A stretch of 64,000 nucleotides of DNA from Linnemannia elongata. Lineage: Eukaryota; Mortierellomycota; Mortierellomycetes; Mortierellales; Mortierellaceae. Position numbers and translations under genes: made by a program. The stretch covers positions 1,600,501 to 1,664,500 of the forward strand of contig JAXBDG010000012.1 in the NCBI GenBank assembly GCA_036320915.1, given 5' to 3'. Below are positions 34,801 through 44,542 of the stretch, one piece after another; the stretch's first letter is position 1, and every line of letters begins with the position of its first letter. The notes below the pieces were generated by a model. It saw nothing but the letters and a program-made list of their open reading frames with translations, had not been told where the DNA came from and did not search any database.

Positions 34801-37590
34801 AGTGCCAACGATAACAAGAACGGGTTCCTCACAAGGTCTTGAAGGTTGGGAATACTCTTGATCGCGCTTTGATAGGCCTCTGTAGTCCAGACAGTTTCTC
34901 CTGGTATCTGAAGCTTTGTGACATAGCTTTTGATATAATGGTTGATCTTGGCCATGGAGAACGGTGCGACCACAGCCTCTTGGAGTTGCGTGGCCCCTTT
35001 CCTGTCGTTGCGGTCACCGGGTTGGAAGAAGATCCGATAGTCCGATCCAAGGTACTCGCTCCTGCAGCTGATCACCATTTTGACGTTCCATTCTCCAGGC
35101 TGGTTCAGTCGATTTTTGTTATAGAGGTTGACCTTCTTCTGGCATTCATCGTAGCCATCGCAGATCAAGACGATTTGGCGGTAGGACTTGAGTTCCCGGA
35201 TCTGGTCCTCTGTGAATTCGTTTTTTCGCAGATGCTTGGCAATGAGATCCTCCTCTGGCATGTTGATGGCGGGTAGGGTCACAAAGAGGGGGATCCACTT
35301 TTTGTCGAGGTTGTAGGCCATCCACAAGTTTCTCTCGAGCTCCAGGTTGAATGTCGACTTTCCGGCACCAGAATCTCCCAGTAGCAACAAAACCTTGCTA
35401 TCGGCTGCTAGCAAGAACTCGTTGACTCTGGTAGTCAGATCAAAGAGATCGGCGTCGGGTGACTCACGGGTCGGCTTGGCTTCAGGAGGGATATAGACCG
35501 TATGGCGTTGCTCCTGCTCCTGAATTCGATGGCGCTGATACTTTCGCAGGGCCGGTTCAATCGAGGGTTTGTTTTGAACCTGGTCGATCAGGGATGATGA
35601 GTCGAGATGGGATGCGGAGACGTTCCAGGTGTGCGCGCTTGGTCTCGTTTGGATACAGGATTGGTAAAGGTTGCGTTTGTTTTCATCGCCTTCTGTAGAC
35701 AAGTCCATTAGGAGGATGCTGACAACACTGTGCATCGATTCTACAAGGTTACAAAAGCAGCGAACTGTGAGAACCAATTTCAACGAGCCTGAAGTACATA
35801 GATCCAACCATCTCATATCCTTTCTCACCTTGACTAGTGCTACTAGTGCTGTGGGACAATTGCAAGAGAATGTCCAAGATGCACTGCTTGATACGAGGTT
35901 CCTGACCCCATGCCTCATCGTTCCAGTACATTTCTCCTAGAAACGCAATTGCATCCTTCCGAGAGACGTCATCCCAAACCGGATCAGCCGCCAAATATCC
36001 GAGTCGTTGGCAGACACCCCATTGAAAGGCCAGATCACGGCGGCAGGGTGCCTCGCAGACCAAGGTCTTGAGCTTGGTCAGCTCGCCGTTTTGGATCAAA
36101 GAGTCGGCACCGCGCAAGGCTGCGTACCAGGTACGCTTGTGGCTGAAACTTAGTCCATTCTTGAGCGACTCCAGCAACCCTTGACCGCTTTCCATCAGGT
36201 CCGTCACACCGTTGTACGCGTCCTGCACGAGTCCAAAGATCTGACCTGCTCCTTGGAACCCTTCTTGGATGGTGCTCAATCCGCTGATGAACTCTGCGAC
36301 ATTCAACCCCTTGATCGCACTCGCTAATCCTCCGACACCCTTGATGACTGCACCTGATCGTCGCAAGGCTGCTTGCCACGGCTCTTCATCGTCGGGAACA
36401 CACAGCAGTGCCTGAAATGCGTATGCGGCTTGGTATACGATATACGGATCCTTGTCGCTCTTCAGACAGTCCAAGTAAGAGAGGAGCGGCTCATGCAAGT
36501 TGACGCGGTCCAGTCCTTGTATGTTGCAATCGGCCATGGCATCGAGGACACGCGACACCGTCATAGTCAAGCTGTAGATGTGCTGAGGTGATTGGTGGAA
36601 TGTCTCTTGGAGACGGGAGCTCAACAGGTTGAGGATCTTGACCAAGTCATCGGCCTCGATGTATTCAGGAGTGGCCTGAATCATGGACGCCAATCCCTCA
36701 AGAGCCTGGACATCCAGGAGGAGGGAATCATTGATCATGTTGACAAATAGGGAGAGCAAGGCTCGAAAATCGGCTCTGTCGAGCACGAGAGCCAGACACA
36801 CGACCTCATTGATAGCCTGGATGTCCTTCAGCTTGTCCTGAACAAGCGCGCGGATCATATCTGTGGCCAGGGTCCTGAGTCTGTCTTTTTCATCCTGATT
36901 CTTCTCGGTGGCTGTCAGCCAGGCGCGAGTTGAAGCGTCGAGGCTGTCCAGAGGTAAAGCTGTTTCTTGCAGGAGAGCAAGACAGAAAGCGAGTTGGCGA
37001 GTACTGGTCAGGCGCTCATCAGGTCCTGGCGGCGTGAACTGAACAACGGGCGGAGGACAGTCCTTTGTGAAGATGGTTGGCAAAACAGTTCCTCTGTTGC
37101 GGATGGCGGCGGTGCTTGAAGAGATTCTTGAAGCAGAGACAACAGAAGCAGATGATATAGACAGAGGCAAGACCTGGGTCAAAGGTGGAGCTGGCGTACT
37201 CTTATCAATAGTCCTGCTGAGAATGGCAAAAGGGTCCGCAAATGGTCAGATACATGTTCTCTTCATCGTCAACTGTCTCTACAATCGATTCCAGTGACTT
37301 TGATTATACCTCAGTTCATCAGCCTTGCTGTAGCTGAGCTGGGCTTTGTCGGGAAGACCCAATTTCTCGAGGAGCTTTCCATGGTGACGAAAGGCGGCGA
37401 TGATCTGGTCATGATCCTTGACGCTCTTGGAGATGTCCATCCTCTCCAGAGCTTCTTTCGCATTGTCGCATAGTTTCTGGGCTTGTCGTCGGTCCTTTGT
37501 TTCCTTGACTTTCTCGAGGTGGGTGTTCGCACGGGCAAGGGCTTCCTCCGAGGAGAGGGTTCTTTTAAAACTTTTATACCAAGGCGCCAT
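31875..37590 (-). CDS. NLR-like NACHT protein with helical N-terminus, pentapeptide repeats and 15 WD40 units (gene B)
   Basis: Model: 37590-37310, 37216-35829, 35740-31875, the same splice sites as gene A, 1844 residues. Domain order is as in gene A: helical N-terminus with a three-residue insert (MAPWYKSFKRTL), ARM-like helices, linker, NACHT (Walker A GDSGAGKST near 678-686, Walker B CDGYDE), pentapeptides, WD40. The WD40 array has 13 near-identical units plus one diverged unit at each end, 15 in all, one more than in A and not a multiple of seven. Residues at the five variable positions differ from gene A in most units. The N-terminus and NACHT are nearly identical to A, so any functional difference should lie in what the propellers bind. 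Both copies are intact, suggesting they are retained by selection (inference). Confidence 0.9.
32145..33782 (-). repeat. Tandem array of 13 x 126-bp WD40 units in gene B
   Basis: Thirteen 126-bp units. Two adjacent-unit pairs share the same leading variable residues (HDVT then NWVT, twice in a row), which shows duplication of a two-unit block. Otherwise variable codons are the same five as in gene A. Confidence 0.92.
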
Positions 37591-38058
37591 GTGGTATTTC
37601 TCTGTGGAGGTTGTCGGAACAGAAAGACGTTAGTGAACGGATTTTGACATGATTGATGAAGGACCCCTGGATGCGATGGATGTGGATTCTTACTGATAGA
37701 TCTGGTCTGATTGATAATCTAAGCGTGGATGACCAAAAGGAATAAGGGTGGCGAGGAAGGGAACGAAGAGAAAGAGGGAGGAGGAGGTGGAGATAGATGG
37801 AGCGATAAGAACGAGGAAAATACAGAGAAGGAAGCGGGAAGAGGGCTGAAGGCAGAGGACGTGAATGTATCGATGGAGAGAAAGGAAATGGGGTGGTGAG
37901 AGAGGAGAGAACAAAAGACGAACAAAAAAAAGAGTGTGGGAACGAACAGAAAGTCTTCCTCCTCGATCAATATTGTGCGAGCCGAGCGTTTGAACTGGCT
38001 GGTTACCATGCATATGAATACTCAGGGGTATAACAGTCACATACCAGCAACTTCCAGA
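37591..38058. promoter_or_regulatory. Upstream region of NACHT gene B
   Basis: Shared with 22324-22683 of copy A apart from an extra purine-rich segment at about 37812-37925. Likely holds the gene B promoter; the length difference could change expression relative to A. Confidence 0.45.
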
Positions 38059-38579
38059 GGGGTATTCAATAAGTGTGGCAGTGCAGTTTAAAATTGGCGT
38101 CCGATCCCAAAGGAAATTAAGGGGTAGGGTTTTTTTTGTGTCGGCTCGCAGTTGTTACACACCTCTGTGTCTACTTTCGCATCTATTTTCACTTCCTTAC
38201 AACTTATCCCATCGTCATGTCGTTTATACTCATGATTAATGGCAAGAACCTCCTCCCATCGATCGAATATCACCGAGGTTAAGGTGCGAGTACGAGGGAG
38301 AAGAGAGTGAAAAGGGTGTTGGAAGGAGGATGTGGGCAAGACGAGTAAGAGCAAGAAAGATATATCATTTCTCCATGCCCTGAGTTTTCAAGGAAGTGGC
38401 AGTGTAAGTTCAACATTGAAAAACAATGTTGGACTTGCACATAAATGGATTGGATGCCGTTGCATCGCAGACATTTACAGCCTTGTTTTTCTTGCCAAGT
38501 TATACCAACGGATTGATTGACTGTCTTTCATTCGTCAATGTTTACACGCTGCGTACCTTTACTTACTAAATACCCCCAG
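38059..38579. mobile_element. MITE-like 521-bp insertion with terminal inverted repeats and an internal hairpin
   Basis: Present in copy B, absent from copy A, where cttccag joins directly to gacagaac. The ends are imperfect inverted repeats (ggggtattcaataagt at left; reverse complement of the right end ggggtatttagtaagt). A short CAG-type duplication is possible at the target. Inside, 38402-38440 is a 17-bp stem hairpin with an AAAAA loop. No coding frame seen. A deletion in copy A is the alternative. Confidence 0.65.
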
Positions 38580-38749
38580 GACAGAACAGCCGACTTATTT
38601 TTATTTATGATCTGTCGCTTTCTTATAGGTGCCCTCGAATTTTTCTTCAGTTCCCTTGAAATTCCTTTGTGCAACCATGATTGACATCAACTCTCACATC
38701 TACTTCACCCCTTTAGAAAAAAAAAAGAAGAGAGGAGATGTTGTTCTTT

Positions 38750-39160
38750 CCAACAAATCCATAGAACAATGGGCTAAATCTCAACAGATCGTAGCAACAA
38801 GGCTGCTCTATTGCTTACAATACCCCCGTTGAAATAAAGTCGTCTGCAATGGATTATTCTCTTCCAATATTTGAACCTAACATTAGGAGGAACCCCACAA
38901 AGTCTTTCCACTCTGCAAGATCGACCCCTTGTAGCATGATTCAGCATCCGATGGTCTATTCATATTCAACTAGAAATCGGAAAAGGTGGTAATCGTCGCG
39001 TTCTAGCACGGGTTCTGACTAAGAGGCGTTCAGCCATAATCCAACGGATGATAGCTTCGGGCCATTGCCTGCTCAGGCAGGCCCAAATACCAATTATCCG
39101 AATGAACGGTTTCTTGAGGACAAAGTTCAATTTCTATTGCAACAACATTCATCAGTAGGA

Positions 39161-39193
<33 letters not shown>

Positions 39194-39301
39194 CAGGCCT
39201 TGTTCCCTTTTAGTGGGTGAACAATCCGACGCTTACTGAATTCTGCTTCAGTATGATAAGAAGAGCCGATATAGAAGGATCAAAAAGTAACGTCGCTATG
39301 A
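38750..39301 (-). pseudogene. 28S rRNA 3'-end pseudogene fragment
   Basis: The plus strand reads as the reverse complement of the last ~550 nt of nuclear large-subunit rRNA: the 3' terminus (caacagatcgtagcaacaag), the ttctagcacgggttctgac region, ggcaggcccaaataccaatt, ctgtctcacgacggtctaaa, and gtgggtgaacaatcc. The sarcin/ricin loop is destroyed (aacggtttcttgaggacaaag in place of the universal sequence), so it is not functional. Recognised from memory of fungal 28S. Confidence 0.88.
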
Positions 39302-39838
39302 GCCAGGTGCTGTAATAAATTCGAATCATCCTGCTTTTCTTTATTCGTTCCTTACTTGATCATTCTGTCGCCCCTTCTTCTATCGCGCGTTCGCCCCCTT
39401 GACCGACCCACTCTTTTTCCGGAATAAAGAATGAAGAGAGGATCGTTCACCCTTCCTTGATTCTCTCTAAATCTCATCATATTTGTGTTCACCCCTTTTC
39501 TTAAATGTTCGTCCTTTCGCTGAAATAAAAAAAAGGGACGAAAGAATGTAGTCGACACGAAAGCGTCCGTTCCTTGCATCGCCATTGCTTCCCTATTGCA
39601 TTCCACGCCATTATTCTCAGGTCTTCTTTCTTTCTCATTCTCATTCTTGTTCATTTTATTTCTCTATTTTATTCACACTCCCGCCATAAGAATATAATCT
39701 TTTCATTAGACTTATTTCCTTCACATAAACCGATCCACATTTCCTTTCTATCCCACATACACCCCACACGCCTACACTCATCTAGGACAACAATACCCTT
39801 TTACCTGAACAACGACAACACACGCCCCATCGACAACC
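39302..39838. promoter_or_regulatory. Upstream region of the His-rich secreted protein
   Basis: AT/pyrimidine-rich region leading to the ATG at 39839 (context aaccatgcg). No gene seen. Confidence 0.45.
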
Positions 39839-41548
39839 ATGCGTCTGATCACAATCGGTCTAGGCGCTTGTGCCCTCTTCGCCCTCTCAACCGTCCAAGC
39901 GCAAGAGGCTGCCGCTGCTCTTCCCACCCCTCCTACCGCTGCAGCAGTGGAGGACGAACTCGTCATCTCGGCAGAGGCTCTGAAGAAAAAGGTCATCTAC
40001 CCCTCTCTCTCAGAACTCGAGTCACGCATTCATATCTTTAACGCCTTTGTTGCCGAAAAGAACGACAAGGCTGCTGAGAAGGCCAAGAATGGCGAAGAAA
40101 AGAAGGACAAGAGCGAAGCCAAGGAAAAGAAGATGAAGGCGGCTGAAGGAGAGGCGAAGAAGGTGACAAAGGACAAGGAGGTGGCGAATGAGAAGAAAGC
40201 GGCAGTCAAGAAGCAAGAGCAGCAGGAGGAGGCGAAGAAGAAGAAGGCACAGAAGGTCTTCAAGGCCCCGTCGGCTAAGAAGGTCAAAGGTGGACAGAAC
40301 AAGACGAAGCAAGAAGCTGGATACCACCATCACAAGGCTGCTCAGGAACACCGCAAACAACACAAGCAGCAACATAACCACCATCATGCTGAAAAGCTGG
40401 ATCACACTGACCACCACCACCACAATCTTCACGCCGCCGCTGCCGTAGCCAAGAAGAAGCATCCTCACGCTAAGCAGCACAACCACCACATGAAGGCCCA
40501 GAACAACAACAAGCACAAGCCCACAAAAACAGAGTGCCACCACCATCACCACGACTGCGTTGTGTACGAGACCATCACATTTGTCTCTGAATGCAATCCC
40601 ACTCCTGTCATGAAACCTTATGGGAATTACCCCACTCTGGACGGATTGATTCCTCCCATCGAGTCAGACTACCCTGGCGAGGACGATGATCTTTTGGATG
40701 CCTTTCCCACGCACTCTGGACTTGGTAATGTCGCGAGCCCAAATGAGTCTGCTCCTGGGTCTGCCATCAATGAGGATGAGAATAGAGACAACGACAGCTT
40801 GGCGCCCAAGCCTGAGTTGCCTAGCATGGACTACGGTTCCGTTCCTGACGCTCCAACTGCACCAGCAGCACCCATCGCCGAGCCTGTCCTCTCATTCCCT
40901 CCTACTACTCAGCCGCCAAGCAGTCAGTCAAATGACGAGGACACTCAACCCACCTCCAGCACCGAAACTAAACCCAGCATCGACGAGGACGAGGATGATG
41001 ATGACGAGGACGACAACACCAACGACGAGCCCAACACCAACGCCGTTAGCAGTCCTGAAGACGACACTGACGTCCCCGTTATCTCCACACCTACCGAGAA
41101 CCCTGCTGTGAGCAAAAACAACCAACAGCCTAGCAGCCCCAGCGGCCCCGAGACCGACGTTGCCTCTCCTGAGGACGACACCGACGACAGTGACATTGAC
41201 CAAGATTCCGAAGTCTCTGATGTACTTGCCGATACTAACGACAATGACGAGGACGAGGACGACAGCTCCGATCAGAATGACATCCCTGAGTCAGAATCCC
41301 AGCAACAACCGGCCCAGCCAGCAATTGCTGCAGGTGCTGCTGCACCCTTCGCTGTCCCTCCCGTATTGACCCCACAGTCCCCAATCGCACCTCCAACATC
41401 CGCACCCGCTGCCGAGGCACCCACACCAGACAACACCCAACCCGAGACAGATGAAGTTGACGATGACGAGGAGACCGATATCGAAGATGACGACGATGAT
41501 ACCGTTGGAGGGTTGCCTGAGCAGGACCTTCAGTTGAGACGCGGATAG
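39839..41548 (+). CDS. Secreted protein with Lys/Glu-rich, His-rich and acidic Pro/Thr-rich regions
   Basis: Single-exon ORF, 569 residues. The N-terminal signal peptide MRLITIGLGACALFALSTVQAQ is cleaved probably after VQA. Then come a Lys/Glu-rich predicted coiled coil (about 75-150), a His cluster region (about 162-245, with HHHKAAQEH, DHHHHN, HPHAKQHNHH and CHHHHHDC), and a long acidic, Pro/Ser/Thr-rich disordered tail (runs of DEDEDDDDEDD). No catalytic fold seen. His clusters plus acid runs suggest binding of Cu, Zn or Ni at the cell surface or in the wall; inference only. The leader and overall style recall the smaller secreted basic protein at 15628. Confidence 0.75.
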   Translation: MRLITIGLGACALFALSTVQAQEAAAALPTPPTAAAVEDELVISAEALKKKVIYPSLSELESRIHIFNAFVAEKNDKAAEKAKNGEEKKDKSEAKEKKMKAAEGEAKKVTKDKEVANEKKAAVKKQEQQEEAKKKKAQKVFKAPSAKKVKGGQNKTKQEAGYHHHKAAQEHRKQHKQQHNHHHAEKLDHTDHHHHNLHAAAAVAKKKHPHAKQHNHHMKAQNNNKHKPTKTECHHHHHDCVVYETITFVSECNPTPVMKPYGNYPTLDGLIPPIESDYPGEDDDLLDAFPTHSGLGNVASPNESAPGSAINEDENRDNDSLAPKPELPSMDYGSVPDAPTAPAAPIAEPVLSFPPTTQPPSSQSNDEDTQPTSSTETKPSIDEDEDDDDEDDNTNDEPNTNAVSSPEDDTDVPVISTPTENPAVSKNNQQPSSPSGPETDVASPEDDTDDSDIDQDSEVSDVLADTNDNDEDEDDSSDQNDIPESESQQQPAQPAIAAGAAAPFAVPPVLTPQSPIAPPTSAPAAEAPTPDNTQPETDEVDDDEETDIEDDDDDTVGGLPEQDLQLRRG

Positions 41549-42009
41549 AGATGGAGCGAGAATGGGACCCAGCAAAAAGTGGAAATAGGACGGTGAGAAG
41601 AAGGAAGTATTAGAAGTAATCGATAGCAGCAGTATTGACAGCAGTTGAACAAGGCAAAAAGAGACATAAAGAAGACTTACCACATAGCATTTGTCTATGG
41701 TGAATGTCGAGTCGCGTTGTGTAGAGACATGAAATGACATGGTTCCACAACACAAAAAAAAGACACGATTCTGTGAAATCTAAAGGTGCTGGAGTGGCTT
41801 AGAATTTCTCTCTCTCGCAGAGTTCAAAAAAATCCGAAGGTGAGGTTTGCACTTTCGCACCACCTCCGGAAAGAAAGAGAGGAAGAAGGACAGGGGACGG
41901 ACTTTTTCTTTGCACAGGTGAGAAAAGAGAGAGGGGACGCTGATCACTTCTTTTGCCTTGTACTTTCCTTCCTCTCCACTCTACCCTACATACCCTTCTT
42001 CACTTCGCC
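41549..42009. promoter_or_regulatory. Intergenic region upstream of NDUFV1
   Basis: Between the stop of the His-rich protein and the first exon of the complex I gene. No gene seen; presumed 3' flank plus promoter. Confidence 0.45.
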
Positions 42010-42952
42010 ATGCTCTCATCGACCAGAGCCACGAAGGGTAATTACCACACTGGCACAATAAATACCTGTCGGAAACACGGATGCTGCAGGACTCGCTCTC
42101 GGATCCGGAGATTCGCACACTTGCAGATCAGCACCAAGGACGACACGAGATGAGACGTTTGACAAGCATGGCGTTGTTTATCAAGTTGGATGACACAAAC
42201 CAAGGTTCCTGCTTGCAATGCAAATGCAGACGGGATCACACACCAACTTACCGGCATCCACTCCAGCAGCACACTGCCCTTGCAAACACATTTGCATGCG
42301 AACTACCGACCTTCAAATTATTTGAAGCACGCCTATACCCCCATCAAACACGCGCACACAAACACATACTACTTTCATTAGATACTGATACTGGAAACAT
42401 TCCTCTCATTGTAATTTATCAGCCCTTCTGGTCACAGCCCGGACCCGTACAACAGCATCCATCACCCGCACAGCTATCCGCGCTCTCGCAACAGCAGCAC
42501 CCGCCAATCCCATCGTTCCCCCAGCCCGGACAACATTCGGAAACCTCAGCGACGAAGACCGTATTTTCACCAACATTTATGGCTTCCACGACTACAAGCT
42601 CAAGGGCGCGCTCAAGAGAGGCGACTGGTACAAGACCAAAGAGATCTTGTTGAAGGGCCATGATTGGATTCTGGATGAGATGAAGGCGTCTGGTCTGCGT
42701 GGTCGTGGTGGTGCGGGATTCCCCTCGGGTTTGAAGTGGAGTTTTATGAACAAGCCTCATGATGGCCGGTAAGTTTGAGTCTTTTAGTCTGTTATTGGGA
42801 GGTTTTTTGCGGCGGAGCGTAAGTCGTGGACCGAACTCTTGTAGGATGTAGCCTCCGATCACATTTGGAGTACGGATACATTGGAACATGGATACAAAAA
42901 CGACAACATCCACAAATACAACAACTTCAACAACAGCAACAGCAACAACAGC

Positions 42953-42988
<36 letters not shown>

Positions 42989-44278
42989 ACCAGGAATAAG
43001 GAATCTGGCTACACAAGCTGGGCAGCTGATAAGGGCTACAGTATGGGCTCTTAAGGCATATTTTATCCTGTTAGTAATACTAACCTTCCCCGTCGTCCCT
43101 TGTGACTAATAGCCCTCGCTATTTGGTTGTCAATGCTGATGAGGGTGAGCCTGGTACCTGCAAGGATCGCGAGATTATGCGCGGAGATCCCCACAAGTTG
43201 GTCGAGGGATGCCTGGTCGCCGGTCGTGCTATGAACGCCAACGCCGCCTACATTTACATTCGTGGAGAGTTCTATAACGAGGCTTCCAACCTCCAGGTCG
43301 CCATTGACGAAGCATACAAGGCTGGATTGATCGGCAAGAACGCTTGCGGTTCCGGCTACGATTTCGATGTCTACATCCATCGCGGTGCCGGTGCCTATAT
43401 CTGTGGTGAGGAGACTGCCTTGATCGAGTCCATTGAGGGCAAGGCCGGAAAGCCTCGTCTGAAGCCCCCATTCCCTGCTGATGTTGGTCTCTTTGGATGC
43501 CCCACCACCGTCGCCAACGTTGAGACTGTTGCTGTCGCGCCCACTATTCTGAGACGCGGTGGCAAGTGGTTTGCTGGATTCGGTCGTCCCCGTAATGCTG
43601 GAACAAAGTTGTTCTGTATCTCTGGACATGTCAACAACCCCTGCACAGTCGAGGAGGAGATGTCGATTCCTTTGAAGGAACTGATCGAGAAGCACTGTGG
43701 AGGTGTCAAGGGAGGTTGGGACAACCTTTTGGGAATCATCCCTGGAGGATCTTCAGTCCCTGTCTTGCCCCGCCAGATTTGTGATGATGTCTTGATGGAC
43801 TTTGATGCCCTTCGTGACGTTCAGTCTGGTTTGGGAACAGCAGCCGTGATTGTCATGGATAAGTCGACCGATATTGTTGCGGCCATTTCTCGTCTTGCGG
43901 CCTTTTACAGACACGAGTCCTGTGGACAGTGCACACCCTGTCGTGAGGGTACAACCTGGTTGGCTAATATGATGACTCGTTTTGAGAACGGCCAAGCTCG
44001 TCCTCGTGAGATTGATATGATTGAGGAGCTCTCTCGTGAAATTGAGGGCCATACCATTTGTGCCCTCGGAGATGCCGCCGCATGGCCCGTGCAGGTATGA
44101 TATATGTTTTCTACGTTGCCATGTAACGGCAGTTCTAGAATGTCTTGTTATTTTGTCAATCGGATGTTAATTCTATGCTTATTATTTGGCTGCCACGTAG
44201 GGTTTGATCCGCCACTTCCGCCCCGAGTTGGAGGCACGCATGGCTCAGTTCAGGAAGGAGGCTCAGGTCCAGGTTTAA
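42010..44278 (+). CDS. NDUFV1: NADH:ubiquinone oxidoreductase 51 kDa subunit (complex I flavoprotein 1), mitochondrial
   Basis: Model: 42010-42037, 42438-42768, 43113-44094, 44201-44278, phases matching, 472 residues. The tiny first exon plus exon 2 encode a mitochondrial presequence rich in Arg/Thr/Ala ([15 protein letters not shown]). Seen motifs: FMN-binding [28 protein letters not shown]-binding [11 protein letters not shown], and the [4Fe-4S] N3 ligands [13 protein letters not shown] (about 388-400) with the fourth Cys in ICALGD. It accepts electrons from NADH onto FMN in the matrix arm of complex I and passes them to cluster N3. Length fits the family. Intron 2 holds a (CAA)n microsatellite. 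Confidence 0.97.
42912..42988. repeat. (CAA)n microsatellite in NDUFV1 intron 2
   Basis: Runs of caa with occasional cag between exons 2 and 3. Noncoding in the gene model, though open in translation. Confidence 0.85.
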
Positions 44279-44542
44279 GGACACAACACAGGACTCTTTC
44301 AACTCTCTCATGCCGCACGTTACGTCGCCATCAACAAATATTTTCGACATACACGCACCCCATTCACTCACCTACTCACCCCAACGCACTCACTTTTGCC
44401 CTATTTTCGTTTTGAGTTTCGATACCGGTACAAATGAAGGAGTTTACAGCTTCTCGGCACCTTCTCTTGGAATTACAAAACACCAAAAAAATTAACATTA
44501 AAGAAGAAAACATGAATAATGCTATTACAAAGGGCGTCTATG

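Larger units (their letters stand above)
30771..38730. repeat. Segmental duplication, copy B
   Basis: Direct duplicate of about 15685-22795. Extra material in this copy: one 126-bp WD40 unit, three codons in the first exon, about 115 bp near 37812-37925, and a 521-bp insertion at 38059-38579. The right edge stops just before the 28S rRNA fragment at 38750. Confidence 0.93.

Noticed and set aside
38629..38832. 67-residue plus-strand frame after duplication copy B
   Set aside because: Its second half is the reverse complement of 28S rRNA.
40022..40552. Leu/Val-rich minus-strand frame that looks like a membrane protein
   Set aside because: Antisense of the Lys/Glu/His-rich region; reverse complements of Lys and Glu codons read as Leu, Phe, Val.
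42888..43109. Thr-rich frame inside NDUFV1
   Set aside because: It is the (CAA)n microsatellite in intron 2; flanking splice sites join conserved coding exons.
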